DNA from: Rubrivivax sp.
Lineage (GTDB): Bacteria; Pseudomonadota; Gammaproteobacteria; Burkholderiales; Burkholderiaceae_C
Length of the DNA: 64,000 bases
NCBI GenBank assembly: GCA_027485165.1
Contig: JAIXRN010000097.1
Location: forward strand, 34,725-98,724
Direction of reading: 5' to 3'
Shown: positions 61,036 to 64,000 of the stretch, one piece after another
How the letters are laid out: each line of letters opens with the position of its first letter
How positions within the stretch are numbered: the stretch's first letter is position 1
Position numbers and translations under genes: made by a program
The notes under the pieces: model-generated
What the model was told of the DNA's origin: nothing
Database searches by the model: none
Seen by the model: only the letters and a program-made list of their open reading frames with translations

Positions 61036-62700
61036 TCACGGTGTCGGCTGCTTGATGCCCGGCCGCACCTCGCCGCGCTGGCGCAGCGTGAGGCCCGTGA
61101 CCCTGCCCTTGCCGTCACGTTGGAATTCGATCACGGCGCCGATGTCGGCGTGCTCCACGCGGTCGGGGCCGGTGACCTCGGCAGGTAACGACATCTGACC
61201 AGTCCCCTGCGTCATCAGGCGGCCCGCGCGTTCGAAGACGCGCAGACTGAACTGCTGGGACAGGCGGTATTCGCCGGCCCAGTCCAGCCACGCCGGGTTC
61301 GTCGCGGTCAACGGCTGAAGGCTGCCCTTGCGCACCGCTTCCATCAGGCTGCCTCCCTGGCGCCATGCAATCCGGTTGACGACGCCGTCCTCGATGAGGG
61401 GGGTGCCGCGCGCGGTGAAGGTGGACGACGGGTACAGATCGCCGCGGTCGTCCAGCAGCAGTTCGATCGCCGGCTGACCAGTGGCCTGAACGACCAGCCG
61501 CCCGTCGTCGTCGCGCAGCTGCACATCCCGCCCGTCGAGCATGAACTCACCCACCAGCAACTTGCGCAGACTCGCGGGCATGGCCACGGCCCGACGCGCC
61601 TTGGGCACCGGCAGCTTGCCGTCCATCAGGCTGCGCGCCAAGGCGCCCAGGTCGTTGAGGTCGCCCAGTGCGGTGTCGACCAGCACGATGACGGCGCGCT
61701 GTGTCGACGGCTCCAGCGCGATCAGTGTCGAAAACCCGCCCGTGCCACCGTCGTGCATCACCTGGTCCTGGCCATTGAAGCGGCCGACGAGCCAGTTCAT
61801 GCCGAAGCCATGCGCCAGCGGCGCCTGCGTGCTGCGCAGCCGGGCCGCCAAGGGCGTGTCGATCAGGCCCAGATGCGCCTGGGCATAGCGCACCATGTCG
61901 TCCAGCCGGGCCCGCACGCCACCCACGCCAGCGGCGTTGGGCGCCGATGCCCAGGTCCAGTGCGGCGTGACGTCGCCGTTCCACAGGTGGCCAGGTGCCA
62001 GGCGCACGCCGGCCGGCCGCCGTGCGACGAAGGCGCCGTCCATCTTCAGCGGCTTGAACAGGCGCTCGGTCAGTGCGCGCTCGAAATCGCCGTCGAACTC
62101 GGCCTGGTAGGCCCGTGCCACGGCCACCGACAACACCATCACCCCGAGGTTCGAATAGTCCGCCTGGCCGCCGATGGTGCCTTGCAGGCGGGCCATGGCC
62201 AGCCCCCGCAGCAGGTCCTGCTCCGTCATGTCGGCGTAGGGGTCGCCGGCATTGCCTGGCGCGAAGTTGCGCTGCAGGCGTGGCAGCGCGGAGCTGTGCG
62301 TCAGCAGGTCGCGCACCAGGATCTTGCGGTCGCCTTGGCTGGGCACGCGCGTACCGGGTGGCAGGTGCTTGTCGATGGGATCGTCCAGCGTCCAGGTGCC
62401 GGCAGCGATCAGGTCGGCAACCAGAAAGGCCGTCATGGTCTTGCTGATGGAACCGATCTCGAAGGCGTCGTCCAGCGTCGGCCCGCCGTCCTTGCGTGGT
62501 GCGGCGCAGGCCAATGCACGCTGCACGCCGGCCGGTTCGACGATGGCGGCCACCGCGCAGGCGCCGGTGCGGTCGCCTTCGAAGCGGGCTTTCAGGCGCG
62601 CTGCCAACGCGGCGTCGGTCTGTGCCAGCGCAGGGGTCAGCAGGCCCCCTGCTGCGCAAGCTGCTGCGGCGCACCCGACAAGGAATCTTGCGCTGGCCAT
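61036..62700 (-). CDS. Serine hydrolase, class C beta-lactamase family
   Basis: 554 residues from ATG 62700 with a full AGGAGG ribosome site. A signal peptide (FLVGCAAAACAAGGLLTPALAQ) is followed by the penicillin-binding-like fold: S84-I-S-K87 (catalytic Ser and Lys), Y182-S-N184 and the KTG-like H316-D-G-G-T-G321. The C-terminal about 180 residues add a beta-rich domain seen in non-lactamase members such as esterases and D-aminopeptidases. Activity against beta-lactams is not implied. A decayed paralogue lies at 51655-52337 in the same orientation. Confidence 0.9.
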   Translation of the reverse strand: MASARFLVGCAAAACAAGGLLTPALAQTDAALAARLKARFEGDRTGACAVAAIVEPAGVQRALACAAPRKDGGPTLDDAFEIGSISKTMTAFLVADLIAAGTWTLDDPIDKHLPPGTRVPSQGDRKILVRDLLTHSSALPRLQRNFAPGNAGDPYADMTEQDLLRGLAMARLQGTIGGQADYSNLGVMVLSVAVARAYQAEFDGDFERALTERLFKPLKMDGAFVARRPAGVRLAPGHLWNGDVTPHWTWASAPNAAGVGGVRARLDDMVRYAQAHLGLIDTPLAARLRSTQAPLAHGFGMNWLVGRFNGQDQVMHDGGTGGFSTLIALEPSTQRAVIVLVDTALGDLNDLGALARSLMDGKLPVPKARRAVAMPASLRKLLVGEFMLDGRDVQLRDDDGRLVVQATGQPAIELLLDDRGDLYPSSTFTARGTPLIEDGVVNRIAWRQGGSLMEAVRKGSLQPLTATNPAWLDWAGEYRLSQQFSLRVFERAGRLMTQGTGQMSLPAEVTGPDRVEHADIGAVIEFQRDGKGRVTGLTLRQRGEVRPGIKQPTP

Positions 62701-62860
62701 GTTCAAAACCTCCTGGTCTGCACCACGCGTCGCAGAGGTTAGTCGAAGCGGACCGCGACATCGCTGGCCAGCGCCCAGCGCCGCTGGGCCGTAGCAAGCG
62801 CCTGGCTGCAGCGCGCACGGGGGTCAACCAGCGGCACCCCTGGGCCGCCCGGCCTTCGCT

Positions 62861-63136
62861 TCAGCGCCCCGGCCTTCGGTGGCGCGCCTGGTGCCGATGG
62901 CCCCCTGCCAGGGCGACGGGGCGCAGGGCGGCGTGCTTCGTCTTCCGACCTTGCACGCGGTCGCGCCACAGGCGGAAGGATCGTGGCTTCAGTTGCTGAC
63001 GCATGAGTGCGATGACGTCGGCTTCGTTCAACCCAAACTGGGTCTTGATGGCCTCGAAGGGCGTGCGGTCCTCCCATGCCATTTCGATGACCCGGGAAAC
63101 GTCAGCCGCATCGAGAGCAAGGGTCTGCGTGGGCAT
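62861..63136 (-). CDS. TIGR03643 family small protein
   Basis: 91 residues from ATG 63136. The conserved core VSRVIEMAWEDRTPFEAIKTQFGLNEADVIALMRQQLKPRSFRLWRDRVQGRKTKH is that of TIGR03643, a widespread short family of unknown function; the helix-turn-helix-like spacing hints at nucleic-acid binding, which is inference. The His/Arg-rich last 20 residues are variable. It stands alone between the serine hydrolase and guaA. Confidence 0.88.
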   Translation of the reverse strand: MPTQTLALDAADVSRVIEMAWEDRTPFEAIKTQFGLNEADVIALMRQQLKPRSFRLWRDRVQGRKTKHAALRPVALAGGHRHQARHRRPGR

Positions 63137-63391
63137 GTCGCATGGTACGCACCCGCCGGCCCGACGCCGGGCCGTACCCGGGCGCGATTGCGCGGATCTC
63201 TGCCGTACAGCCGATCTTGCCCGCGATCGAATCGATCGCGGCCGACTGTGCTCGGATACCGTCAAATCAACCGTCAGGACGCCTGGGACTGCGCTGGATC
63301 GAGCGGGACGACTTTGGACGCTAAGTCCTTGTCCCTACAGCGAAATCGGATTGACCTGGGATCGCCGGGAACCCCGTGGGACGATCTTGGC

Positions 63392-64000
<609 letters not shown>

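Overview
This 64 kb window is GC-rich chromosomal DNA with almost no non-coding space. The gene content fits a betaproteobacterium of the order Burkholderiales, probably the Rubrivivax/Ideonella/Roseateles/Leptothrix group: a Bug-type solute receptor, many c-di-GMP and PAS signalling proteins, a flagellar operon, a very large cyclic beta-glucan synthase, a chromosomal integron integrase and an error-prone DnaE2 polymerase. The family placement is inference; no rRNA or other phylogenetic marker is present except a partial guaA.

Left part (1-7.8 kb): the end of a Crp/Fnr regulator, an NAD(P)-binding protein, a secreted S9 peptidase, a prolyl 4-hydroxylase-like dioxygenase, YaaA, two alpha/beta hydrolases (one with a Tat-like signal) and a GNAT acetyltransferase. 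At 7.9-12.5 kb on the minus strand lies the most notable locus: an integron integrase gene (all IntI catalytic residues, same numbering as IntI1) overlapping the start of dnaE2, preceded by a good LexA/SOS box. This looks like an SOS-controlled unit joining site-specific recombination to mutagenic synthesis. No attC array is seen beside it.

13.5-25.4 kb is a signalling block: a diguanylate cyclase; a REC-PAS-GGDEF-EAL protein that is split by an apparent one-base frameshift; an HPt protein; a plus-strand histidine kinase; and an HDOD protein / seven-PAS HisKA_2-type kinase / ANTAR response regulator operon. It lies directly downstream of flgGHIJKL (25.5-32.0 kb), whose usual upstream partners flgBCDEF are absent from the window.

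32-51.5 kb: a bacterioferritin-like protein, a DUF4398/OmpA lipoprotein pair ending in a composite terminator, a 2963-codon NdvB-type glucan synthase with a small coupled ORF in front, two tandem Crp/Fnr-like regulators, a DUF3309 peptide, a RecQ-phosphoribosyltransferase fusion, a cytochrome c', a Bug receptor, an NTF2-like protein and a polysaccharide deacetylase.

51.5-64 kb is more disturbed. A decayed copy of a serine hydrolase (51.65-52.34 kb) and the intact gene (61.0-62.7 kb) lie in the same orientation around about 9 kb holding an OmpR/EnvZ-like two-component system, a DUF3500 lipoprotein with Ig-like domains, a HupE/UreJ protein, a hydrolase remnant, a 9-bp tandem repeat and an SF1 helicase. 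The window ends in TIGR03643 and the C-terminal part of guaA.
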